Positions 49,120 through 55,455 of a stretch of 55,455 nt of DNA are shown here, piece after piece. Origin of the DNA: Neobacillus niacini NBRC 15566 (GTDB lineage Bacteria; Bacillota; Bacilli; Bacillales; Cytobacillaceae). The number at the start of each line of letters is the position of its first letter. Position 1 is the stretch's first letter. The translations under genes and the position numbers were made by a program. Below the pieces are notes generated by a model. The model ran no database searches. It worked only from the letters and a program-made list of their open reading frames with translations, and was not told where the DNA came from. Location: positions 1 through 55,455 of the forward strand of contig NZ_BCVA01000041.1 in the NCBI RefSeq assembly GCF_001591505.1, read 5' to 3'.

Positions 49120-49695
49120 ATGCATTGGTATGAGAAGTTAAACCAATATTTTCCGATTGAAGAAATGAAATCTAGAGAGCATATGGAAACGTTGTTGAAA
49201 GAGCGTTCAGATATTTATTATAAAGATGAAGGTCCTAATCATGTTTTGATGTATGCTGAATTAGAGGATTTTGTATTTATTGATTATCTATTTGTCTCCA
49301 AAGATGCACGCGGGCAGGGGCTTGGTCACAAGCTTCTTGAAAAAATGAAACAAAAAGGAAAGCCGATTATTCTGGAAGTGGAACCCGTTAAGTATGAAGA
49401 CAGTGATACGGGGAAGAGGCTTCATTTTTATAAACGTGAAGGTTTTGAACACGCAAATTCAATTGGGTATGAGCGCAGGTCATTAGCGACAAATGAGATG
49501 AACAAAATGGAAATTCTTTATTGGGCTCCAAATAAAGAGTCTGAAGAGCTGATATTTGACGCCATGAGAAAGACGTATAATAAGATTCACACCTATAAGG
49601 ATCAACACTTCTATGGAGAGTCCTACCAGCCAGTTGATGAAGTTCTAACCTTTAATGAAGATCCACAAAGTCGGAACATATTAGAAGATTTATGA
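49120..49695 (+). CDS. GNAT family N-acetyltransferase
   Basis: A 191-aa protein with an N-terminal GNAT domain. EDFVFIDYLFVSKDARGQGLGHKLLEKMKQKG (quoted as residues about 49-80) gives motif A with the Q/RGxGxG-like acetyl-CoA loop, and KRLHFYKREGFEHANSIGY is motif B. Residues about 125-191 extend beyond the usual GNAT core. Substrate unknown. GAGGAG site. Followed by a very strong bidirectional terminator. Confidence 0.88.
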   Translation: MHWYEKLNQYFPIEEMKSREHMETLLKERSDIYYKDEGPNHVLMYAELEDFVFIDYLFVSKDARGQGLGHKLLEKMKQKGKPIILEVEPVKYEDSDTGKRLHFYKREGFEHANSIGYERRSLATNEMNKMEILYWAPNKESEELIFDAMRKTYNKIHTYKDQHFYGESYQPVDEVLTFNEDPQSRNILEDL

Positions 49696-49733
49696 AAAAA
49701 TGCTTTACTCCATAAAGGAGTAGAGCATTTTTT
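49695..49733. terminator. bidirectional terminator
   Basis: AAAAAATGCTTTACTCC (49695-49711) and GGAGTAGAGCATTTTTT (49717-49733) form a 17-bp stem with one mismatch, between convergent GNAT and DUF3891 genes. Confidence 0.93.
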
Positions 49734-49734
49734 A

Positions 49735-50499
49735 CTAGTTAAAAACTACCTTCCTAATTGAAACAGGGGTTTTCTTATATGCTTGTATAATGCCATCCTC
49801 TTCAATTTGATCTTTCATTACATCCTTATAGGGCAGATTTACTTCCAATACTCCCTTTAAAGGGGAGAAGGAAAGCGAAACTGTATCCCGGTTTTCCCAA
49901 TGAGCAACAATTGGCTTGTCCGTAACAAACGAAAATAATTGTGGAAACCCATTGCGGAAAAATGGGTGAGTCCCTTTATTATCGCCAGGTTCATTTAGAC
50001 TAATAAACAGGGATAAATAATCACAGAATTTTAAAAGATCTAAGTGGTACATAAGGGCTTTTTGTTTATGCTCATTTCCCGTTAATTGCAATGCCTTTGA
50101 AAGCTGTTCCTGTCTTTGTTTTTCCGCTTTCCAAAATTCCCTGACAGCGGGTTCGCTTGAATCTTGAATGAAAGAGGAGTAGTGCAAACTACATAAAAGT
50201 CCTGCATACTTGCTGAGTTTTTCTACTTCATCTAACCCCTTTTTATAAAAAGTTATTTTCAGTGATAGTGGATAATCAATAAAAGAGTACGGCTTCTCTG
50301 TTTTATCATTCCAAACCGGAGACGAATCCAATTCGATCCAGCCTCGGTCATGTTCTTTGATTGCCAGCAGCACTTCTTCCGTATGGTTATCATTAAAAAA
50401 ATAATCCTCTTTGCAGTTCTGGGCGATTTCTCCAGCTAGATGTGCATGGTCATTCTGAGTTACCATAAGAAAGCTTTGTTCCCGTTCCAGTACAATCAT
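49735..50499 (-). CDS. DUF3891 family protein
   Basis: A 254-aa cytosolic protein of the DUF3891 family. Begins MIVLEREQSFLMVTQNDHAHLAGEIA (quoted as residues 1-26), where the QxDHA segment is conserved, followed by AIKEHDRGWIELD (about 47-59) and AGLLCSLHYSSFI (about 99-111). The recurring His/Asp pairs (DHA, EHD, LHY, LDLLKFCDYLSL) look like an HD-phosphohydrolase-type metal site, but this is inference. I start at ATG 50499 with AAAGGG upstream and not at 50547. Function unknown. Confidence 0.87.
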   Translation of the reverse strand: MIVLEREQSFLMVTQNDHAHLAGEIAQNCKEDYFFNDNHTEEVLLAIKEHDRGWIELDSSPVWNDKTEKPYSFIDYPLSLKITFYKKGLDEVEKLSKYAGLLCSLHYSSFIQDSSEPAVREFWKAEKQRQEQLSKALQLTGNEHKQKALMYHLDLLKFCDYLSLFISLNEPGDNKGTHPFFRNGFPQLFSFVTDKPIVAHWENRDTVSLSFSPLKGVLEVNLPYKDVMKDQIEEDGIIQAYKKTPVSIRKVVFN

Positions 50500-50670
50500 T
50501 CTCGTAAAACCCTTTCTTTGTAAAAATTGAACTTGTTCGGTTCCCACATGCTTCCTTTTATATTTCCTTTATCCAGTAGATTTAAACAAAAACTTCCTGC
50601 AATCTTGATAACATAAGAAGGAAAAAAACTACCTAATAAAGAATTAACTATTTCGGCTAATCATTTAAGG

Positions 50671-51066
50671 TTAGAGGATTTTTACATAAAACGTTCGTGT
50701 GCGTGGTCCGTCAAACTCGCAAAAATAGATTCCCTGCCACGTACCTAACAGCAATTGTCCGTTTGCAATAATAACATATTGTGAAGCCCCGACGGTACTT
50801 GCTTTCATATGAGCTGCGGTATTGCCTTCCATATGCCGATCGAGTTCATGATGCCAAGGATAAACCTCGTCAAAGCGCCGAATCATGTCGCGCTTCACAT
50901 CTGGATCTGCATTTTCATTTATGGTAATCCCGGCTGTGGTATGTGGACAATAGACAATAGCTGATCCTTCCCGCAGGTTATCTTCTCTTATGAATGCCTC
51001 AACCTGCTGTGTGATTTCTATCATTTGATCACGGGTGTTTGTTTTTAACGTAAATTTTTTGAGCAT
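50671..51066 (-). CDS. yjbQ: YjbQ/UPF0047 family protein (secondary thiamine-phosphate synthase-type)
   Basis: A 131-aa protein of the YjbQ family: SAIVYCPHTTAGITINENADPDVKRDM (quoted as residues 36-62) and the C-terminal LLLGTWQGIYFCEFDGPRTRTFYV are the conserved blocks, with His of CPHTTA and the WQGIYFCEFDGPR loop. E. coli YjbQ has weak thiamine-phosphate synthase activity; the physiological role is unclear. AAGGACG-type site upstream. Separate transcription unit, divergent from the ComB-like gene 54 bp away. Confidence 0.93.
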   Translation of the reverse strand: MLKKFTLKTNTRDQMIEITQQVEAFIREDNLREGSAIVYCPHTTAGITINENADPDVKRDMIRRFDEVYPWHHELDRHMEGNTAAHMKASTVGASQYVIIANGQLLLGTWQGIYFCEFDGPRTRTFYVKIL

Positions 51067-51120
51067 AATATCCGTCCTTTCTAATCAAAACAAAAAAATT
51101 AACTAAAGGTGGTAATTGTA

Positions 51121-51879
51121 TTGTTCAGTCAATCCCCCTATGCATGCCGAATGGAATGGGGCAGACGCGGCGCTAGAGAAGCAGCAGAACGCGGTGATAT
51201 CATTATTATAGTCGATATCCTCAGTTTTTCATCGACTGTCGTATCCGCCTTACACCTTAATGCGGTGATTTATCCTTATCCCCCGTATGTGGATGGGAAA
51301 GAATACGCAAAAAAAGTGAATGCTGAATATATTTTGGGCAGAGCGGAGGCAGCAAAAGCAGGGAAGCCAACATTATCGCCTGTTACTTTTAATAAAGAAC
51401 ATTCAAATAATAAGTATGTACTTTCCTCGCTAAATGGTGCCTTTTGTACTTGGATTGGCTCAAAGGCAAAAGCACTTTTTGTTGGATCTTTATTAAATGC
51501 TGCTCAAGTTGCTTCCGCAGCTAATCAACTAAAATTAAAAACGAAGGCAAATATCACAGTGATCCCTTGTGGTGAACAATGGAGTAGTGGGCGAGAAGAG
51601 GAAGATACCCTTCGTCCTGCTATGGAGGATTATTTAGGTGCAGGCGCTATTTTATCTTATTTGGAAGGTGAAAAATCACCAGAAGCAGAAGTATGTTTGG
51701 GTGCATTCCTGCAGGCGAAGCCAAAATTAGATGCACTTATTTGGGATAGTGGAAGCGGCCGGGAATTACGTGAACGAGGATTTGCAGCAGACGTAGAGCA
51801 TTGCAGCAGGTTAAATGTCTATCAAAGTGTTCCGATATTAAATGGTGATCATTTTGTTTCTTATAACGGGGAGATGTAG
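51121..51879 (+). CDS. 2-phosphosulfolactate phosphatase family (ComB-like)
   Basis: A 252-aa protein of the ComB family (2-phosphosulfolactate phosphatase): GDIIIIVDILSFSSTVVSAL near the N-terminus, with the metal-binding Asp, then LSSLNGAFCTWIGSKAKALFVGSLLNA and the VIPCGEQWSSG stretch. In methanogens ComB acts in coenzyme M synthesis; in Bacillus the homologue is thought to serve sulfolactate formation in spores. No ComA (phosphosulfolactate synthase) is in the window. I start at TTG 51121, eight nt after AAAGGTGG. The GTG at 51109 lies within that site. Confidence 0.87.
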   Translation: MFSQSPYACRMEWGRRGAREAAERGDIIIIVDILSFSSTVVSALHLNAVIYPYPPYVDGKEYAKKVNAEYILGRAEAAKAGKPTLSPVTFNKEHSNNKYVLSSLNGAFCTWIGSKAKALFVGSLLNAAQVASAANQLKLKTKANITVIPCGEQWSSGREEEDTLRPAMEDYLGAGAILSYLEGEKSPEAEVCLGAFLQAKPKLDALIWDSGSGRELRERGFAADVEHCSRLNVYQSVPILNGDHFVSYNGEM

Positions 51880-51882
51880 CTA

Positions 51883-52281
51883 ATGAAGAACATTCGTATT
51901 CGGCAGTACCAGGAAGATGATTTTACTAGAATTCAAGAGTTAAACCAGAAGGAAGGCTGGAGTAACTTAGTTGAGAAGAACGAAGAGACAAAAGAGGCAT
52001 GGAAACATTCAAATGTATCGTTAGTTGTGGAAGCAGAAGACGATGGAATTGTGGGGTATATTAGAGGTTTTACGGATACACGTATCACTTTATATATTTG
52101 TGAATTGTTAATTGACAAAAATTACCGTGGAACAGGTATCGGGAGAGAACTACTTCGATACGTCCATGCTCAATATCCAAGTACAAGAATGGAACTGCTT
52201 GCTTCAAGTACCTCTCATACTTTTTATGAAGGTCAGGGCTATCGCCCATTTTACGGATTCAGAAAGACTTTTGAAGAATAG
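51883..52281 (+). CDS. GNAT family N-acetyltransferase
   Basis: A 132-aa single-domain GNAT. IRQYQEDDFTRIQELNQKEGW opens the fold (quoted as residues 5-25 in part), LYICELLIDKNYRGTGIGRELLRYVH carries motif A with RGTGIG, and FYEGQGYRPFYGFRKTF motif B. ATG is 3 nt behind the ComB-like stop with a GGGGAG site inside that gene, so the two are probably co-transcribed. Substrate unknown. Confidence 0.9.
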   Translation: MKNIRIRQYQEDDFTRIQELNQKEGWSNLVEKNEETKEAWKHSNVSLVVEAEDDGIVGYIRGFTDTRITLYICELLIDKNYRGTGIGRELLRYVHAQYPSTRMELLASSTSHTFYEGQGYRPFYGFRKTFEE

Positions 52282-52293
52282 GAGTGGAAGTGA

Positions 52294-53358
52294 TTGAAGA
52301 AAATTTATCTTATTAGGCATTGTGAGGCTGAGGGGCAGCCGGCAGAAGCACCTCTAACAGACAATGGCTTTCAACAAGCCAACCAATTATCTGAATTCTT
52401 TAGAGATATCCCTATAGACCGCATAATCTCTAGTCCATATAAGCGTGCTGTTCAAACGGTAGAACCACTTGCAAAAAGAATGAATCTTGAAATTGAAAAA
52501 AATGAGCTGTTAACAGAACGTGTACTTAGTTCCCAAAACCTGGCGGACTGGCTTGTAAAACTAAGAGCTACCTTTGATGATTTTGAATTGAAATTTGAAG
52601 GCGGCGAATCGAGTAGTGAAGCAAAGAAACGAATCATTACCGTTATGGAGGAAGTTCTGAAAAGTGAGAAGCTAAATACTGTCATCGTCACACATGGAAA
52701 TTTACTTTCCTTACTTTTAAATCATTATCAACATCAGTTCGGCTTTGAAGATTGGAGAAGTTTAAAAAATCCGGATGTGTTTCTTTTGAAGATACAGGAT
52801 GGAACTGTAACATATGAAAGACTATTAATGGAATCTAGCGATCATCTATCCTTGATTAAACCAACAATAGAGTTGAAAGATGAATACCTCTCATTCTATA
52901 AAGAATGGGTAGATAGCAAAGAAGATATGGTACCTTGGGTGATTCAAAAGGATCCGTCAGACTTTGAGGAAATGGTCCAATTTTTAAAAGATAATGAACA
53001 AGGACATAATCTGCGAGAAGGTTGGGTTCCTGACTCAACTTTTTGGTTAATTAATCAGGATAAAAGAATAGTTGGTGCTGTGAATATTAGACATCAATTA
53101 ACACCGTTTCTATTGAATAGAGGCGGTCATATTGGCTACGGTATTCGACCTTCAGAGAGAAGGAAAGGATTTGCAACTAAATTATTGTCATTATCGATTG
53201 AAAAAGCTAAAGAGTTGGGAATACGAAAAGCACTTGTTGTATGTGATGAAGATAATACAGGGTCCTTTAAAACGATTATAAATAATGGTGGTATTCCAGA
53301 TTCAGATTTTATCGAAGAAGATGGAAATATTGTTAAAAGATTCTGGATAGAACTATAA
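52294..53358 (+). CDS. histidine phosphatase - GNAT acetyltransferase fusion
   Basis: A 354-aa two-domain protein. Residues 1-175 are a histidine phosphatase (IYLIRHCEAEGQPAEAPLT with RHC instead of RHG; IISSPYKRAVQT; VIVTHGNLLSLLL). Residues about 185-354 are a GNAT acetyltransferase (GGHIGYGIRPSERRKGFATKLL and DEDNTGSFKTIINNGG). Both domains look complete, with no stop or frameshift at the join, so this is a genuine fusion in this strain. TTG start with GGAGTGG upstream, 12 nt after the preceding GNAT stop. How the two activities cooperate is unknown. Confidence 0.88.
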   Translation: MKKIYLIRHCEAEGQPAEAPLTDNGFQQANQLSEFFRDIPIDRIISSPYKRAVQTVEPLAKRMNLEIEKNELLTERVLSSQNLADWLVKLRATFDDFELKFEGGESSSEAKKRIITVMEEVLKSEKLNTVIVTHGNLLSLLLNHYQHQFGFEDWRSLKNPDVFLLKIQDGTVTYERLLMESSDHLSLIKPTIELKDEYLSFYKEWVDSKEDMVPWVIQKDPSDFEEMVQFLKDNEQGHNLREGWVPDSTFWLINQDKRIVGAVNIRHQLTPFLLNRGGHIGYGIRPSERRKGFATKLLSLSIEKAKELGIRKALVVCDEDNTGSFKTIINNGGIPDSDFIEEDGNIVKRFWIEL

Positions 53359-53398
53359 AATTTCCAAATGGATTAATTTGAGAAGGATAGGAGCCATC

Positions 53399-54373
53399 AT
53401 GGAAGCAAATAAAACAATAAATTCTATTGATGCATACATCTTACAATTTCCGAGTGAAGTTCAAGAAATACTACAAAAGATAAGGAATGTAATAAAGGAG
53501 TCAGCACCAGAGGCAGTAGAAAAAATAAGTTACCAAATGCCGACTTTTTACTTACATGGTAATCTAGTTCATTTTGCGGCCAATAAAAATCACATTGGAT
53601 TTTATCCGGCTCCAAGCGGAATTGAAGCTTTTAAACATGATTTATCCGAATTTAAAAGTTCAAAAGGTGCCGTTCAGTTTCCTAAAGACAAGCCGTTGCC
53701 ATATGGAGTAATTAGTGAAATTGTTAAATTTCGGGTTTCTGAAAATAAAAAGAAAGCAGAAGCAAAAATTAAAAAGAAAAAAATAGAAGAGAAACCAGTG
53801 GGAAATAGAAAAGAGGAAATCAGAGTTGTGATTGGAGCAGGGGAGTACAATAATAATCCTGGTTGGATTCATACACAGGAAGATGAACTTAATTTAATCG
53901 ATATTAATACTTGGAAAGGCAGGTTTGATCATTATTCTATAACGGCTATTCTAGCTGAACACGTCTGGGAACATTTAACCTACGAAGAAGGTGTAAGGGC
54001 TGCACAACTTTGTTTTGATTTTCTGAAGCCTTCAGGTTACATACGTTGTGCTGTTCCAGATGGATTCTTTCCAAATGAGGAGTACCAAAATATCGTTAAA
54101 GTAGGTGGTCCTGGTCCAAAAGATCATCCTGCTGCAAGTCATAAGATTGTACATAACTATAAAACCTTATCTAAAATGTTTGAAACGGCCGGGTATAAAG
54201 TGAATTTACTCGAATATTGCGATGAGAACGGCAACTTCCTTTTCAATGAATGGGATGGGAAAGATGGAGTTATTTTTCGTTCGAAAAGATTTGATCCTAG
54301 GAACCAAGGGGATAAATTATTATTTCCATCGCTAATAATCGATGCTATTAAACCTAAATTTAATGATGAATAA
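53399..54373 (+). CDS. DUF1801 - SAM-dependent methyltransferase fusion
   Basis: A 324-aa protein. Residues about 1-115 are a DUF1801/YdhG-like domain (SIDAYILQFPSEVQEILQKI; PEAVEKISYQMPTFYLHGNLVHFAANKNHIGFYP, quoted as residues 38-71). A strongly basic linker (KKKAEAKIKKKKIEEK, about 117-132) leads to a SAM-dependent methyltransferase-like domain with VVIGAGEYNNNPGW, ILAEHVWEHLTYEEG (about 182-196, HVWEHL signature) and AVPDGFFPN. The frame is continuous. The two parts occur separately in other Bacilli as far as I know. Start at ATG 53399 (AGGAG upstream). Function unknown. Confidence 0.82.
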   Translation: MEANKTINSIDAYILQFPSEVQEILQKIRNVIKESAPEAVEKISYQMPTFYLHGNLVHFAANKNHIGFYPAPSGIEAFKHDLSEFKSSKGAVQFPKDKPLPYGVISEIVKFRVSENKKKAEAKIKKKKIEEKPVGNRKEEIRVVIGAGEYNNNPGWIHTQEDELNLIDINTWKGRFDHYSITAILAEHVWEHLTYEEGVRAAQLCFDFLKPSGYIRCAVPDGFFPNEEYQNIVKVGGPGPKDHPAASHKIVHNYKTLSKMFETAGYKVNLLEYCDENGNFLFNEWDGKDGVIFRSKRFDPRNQGDKLLFPSLIIDAIKPKFNDE

Positions 54374-54379
54374 GAAAAT

Positions 54380-54407
54380 TAAGAGGGCAGAAAAACCTGC
54401 CCCTCTT
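54380..54407. terminator. terminator between convergent genes
   Basis: TAAGAGGG-CAG (54380-54390) pairs with CTGCCCCTCTTA (54397-54408) with a one-base bulge. Confidence 0.7.
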
Positions 54408-54411
54408 ATGA

Positions 54412-54549
54412 TTAAATTGGCTTCTTCCCTTGATATTTCATCTTAAATTCTGCTTCACTCATATTTGGATTCTTTCTAGGGCTACTTTTGCTTAGCGCTT
54501 TTTTCATCTCAACGTTTGCATCATCATTTGTATTGTATTTTCCATCCAT
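54412..54549 (-). CDS. small basic protein (45 aa)
   Basis: A 45-aa frame, MDGKYNTNDDANVEMKKALS at the start and basic RKNPNMSEAEFKMKYQGKKP at the end. AAGGAGGG precedes the ATG pair at 54549-54552 (either may initiate). A terminator-like hairpin follows the stop. Hydrophilic, no family recognised; similar in style to the 44-aa gene at 40849. Confidence 0.65.
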   Translation of the reverse strand: MDGKYNTNDDANVEMKKALSKSSPRKNPNMSEAEFKMKYQGKKPI

Positions 54550-54714
54550 CATAATCCCTCCTTTTTGATACTTATTATCAAACCCTAATCATCTTTTCAT
54601 TCTTTATTTTCTTATAATGTAGAGGAGAAATGTATTCGAGAATAGAATACTGTTGAATTTAGATGTAATTAAAAAATTATGTTTATAGATTAAAGAAAAT
54701 TAGGAGTCTCAAAT

Positions 54715-54858
54715 ATGAACTGTTGGAATCAGATGTTAGTTGAAACCTCTCGTGGAACGTTTGAAGTATTTACTAAGGGTGAGGGAAACCCGATTTGTGT
54801 AACCCACCAATCATTATCCATTCCTAGAGGAATCAGAACTATTTATAAAGGAATTTAA
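54715..54858 (+). pseudogene. truncated alpha/beta-hydrolase N-terminus
   Basis: A 47-aa frame with a TAGGAG site: MNCWNQMLVETSRGTFEVFTKGEGNPICVTH resembles (quoted in parts: residues 1-18, 19-31) the first strands of alpha/beta-hydrolase-fold esterases, where xVETxRGxFEVFxKGEGxPxCVTH leads to the oxyanion loop. It then diverges (QSLSIPRGIRTIYKGI) and stops. The nucleophile, acid and His of the fold are missing downstream, so this is a decayed stump rather than a functional enzyme. Confidence 0.6.
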
Positions 54859-54900
54859 TAATTTCATTAAGGAATTTAGTTAGACAAAAAGATAGGTACA

Positions 54901-54936
54901 AAAATGCTGAATCGATACGCCCGATTCAGCATTTTT
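54901..54936. terminator. bidirectional terminator
   Basis: AAAATGCTGAATCG (54901-54914) and CGATTCAGCATTTTT (54922-54936) form a long stem with T runs on both strands, next to the stop of the leftward gene at 54938. Confidence 0.93.
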
Positions 54937-54937
54937 G

Positions 54938-55183
54938 CTACTCTCCGGTGTCATCACCACCATCGTCTATGTTATCATCCTCATCTTGATTATCATTGAA
55001 AAAATTATTAATTTTTTCGGTGATAGATTGTTTTGGTCCCAGAAAATCATCATCAGTACTTGTTCCTAAAAAAGTTGAAATAGAATAAGTCCGAATCATT
55101 CCCTGCTTATTTTTTGTTAAGATAAAGAAGAGTATAGTAATGGCAAGAAGAACGAGTAAAATAATGAACACTAATTTAAGCAA
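54938..55183 (-). CDS. membrane-anchored small acidic protein
   Basis: An 81-aa protein with one N-terminal membrane helix (LKLVFIILLVLLAITILFFIL, residues 2-22) followed by a basic KNKQG turn and a tail that ends in a strongly acidic DNQDEDDNIDDGGDDTGE. TTG start at 55183 with AAAGGGGGG upstream. No family recognised. Its orientation by the positive-inside rule would place the acidic tail in the cytoplasm. Function unknown. Confidence 0.65.
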   Translation of the reverse strand: MLKLVFIILLVLLAITILFFILTKNKQGMIRTYSISTFLGTSTDDDFLGPKQSITEKINNFFNDNQDEDDNIDDGGDDTGE

Positions 55184-55330
55184 ATAAACCCCCCCTTTAA
55201 TCTTGGCCGTTATAAAACTCTATGATGAATTGAATTATTTATACTTTTTTATAAAAGCTGGTTTTTGTATTGATTGTTCTTTTGTTCGGACACTCTCTCT
55301 ATATTTAACTAAACCTGTCTGAATGGCGCT

Positions 55331-55455
55331 AGAAAGATTTGACTTTCAATCGAGGGTCAAAAGGACAAATCTCAGGAGACGTCAGAAAGATTTGTCTTTC
55401 ATCGAGGGTCTTAAGGACAAATCTCAGGAGACGTCAGAAAGATTTGTCTTTCATC
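55331..55455. repeat. tandem 52-53-bp repeat with palindromic cores, running off the window
   Basis: Copies of AGAAAGATTTG start at 55331, 55384 and 55436, steps of 53 and 52 bp. Each complete unit also contains CGAGGGTC, GGACAAATCTCAGGAG and ACGTC. GAAAGA-TTTG-TCTTTC is a perfect hairpin; alternatively AGATTTGTC can pair with the downstream GACAAATCT. The third copy is cut by the window end. 55184-55330 before the array shows no gene. Confidence 0.85.

Noticed and set aside
1..55455. Prophage, CRISPR, tRNA/rRNA or intact insertion sequence
   Set aside because: No cas, integrase or transposase genes, no regular CRISPR spacing of 28-37-bp repeats with unique spacers, and no tRNA- or rRNA-like sequence was seen; the tandem arrays lack unique spacers.

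Overview
The window reads as a chromosomal segment of a low-GC, spore-forming-type Firmicute of the family Bacillaceae (Bacillus / Neobacillus / Cytobacillus-like). The grounds are AT-rich DNA, strong AAGGAGG-type ribosome binding sites with occasional GTG/TTG starts, U-tailed hairpin terminators, CIRCE, Rex and CcpA (cre) type operators, and many Bacillus-type families (PucR, PucL/M/H/F, AdeC, GuaD, DUF1836, DUF3891, DUF3892, YjbQ). I see no rRNA, tRNA, CRISPR array, phage block or intact insertion sequence.

Layout. 0-3 kb: a LysE-type exporter and htpG, the latter behind a perfect CIRCE. 3-14.3 kb: two very large secreted glycosidases, a GH59 galactocerebrosidase-like enzyme and a GH101 endo-alpha-N-acetylgalactosaminidase. 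Each has a cre-like operator upstream, and they flank adhE, which has a textbook Rex operator. 14.4-25 kb: an anaerobic-respiration-type region with two paralogous molybdopterin oxidoreductases. One is cytoplasmic, divergent from a four-cluster ferredoxin and a PucR-family regulator. The other is Tat-exported, in an operon lipoprotein - TorD chaperone - catalytic subunit - DmsB-like - DmsC-like - unusual 362-aa ferredoxin. Rex/Fnr-like boxes recur before both units and near adhE.

25-34 kb: purine catabolism. guaD-adeC (leftward) diverge from an aerobic urate operon: OHCU decarboxylase, uricase, HIU hydrolase, allantoinase, allantoate amidohydrolase and an extra M20 amidohydrolase. Together these convert guanine and adenine to xanthine and hypoxanthine, and urate to allantoate and beyond. 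Xanthine dehydrogenase and the permeases are not in the window. 34-55 kb: a mosaic of small, mostly monocistronic accessory genes: azoreductase, dipeptidase, DUF488, DJ-1, SGNH hydrolase, APH-type kinase, peptidase E, HlyIII, beta-helix protein, RDD protein, HIT, phosphatases, GNATs and two domain fusions. Several tiny genes, a frameshifted gene and an alpha/beta-hydrolase stump also lie here.

The least explained signals are: three sequence-unrelated intergenic tandem-repeat arrays that each step by about 52 bp and carry internal inverted repeats (19.0, 28.7 and 55.4 kb); a perfect TTTACAATAA/TTATTGTAAA operator-like array between the ferredoxin and the cytoplasmic molybdoenzyme; a dispersed GGTGCCTGTCACC element, one copy of which sits at a sharp flip of strand composition; and the fused phosphatase-GNAT and DUF1801-methyltransferase genes. 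Starts were moved downstream of the longest reading frame wherever a good ribosome binding site and family alignment favoured it.
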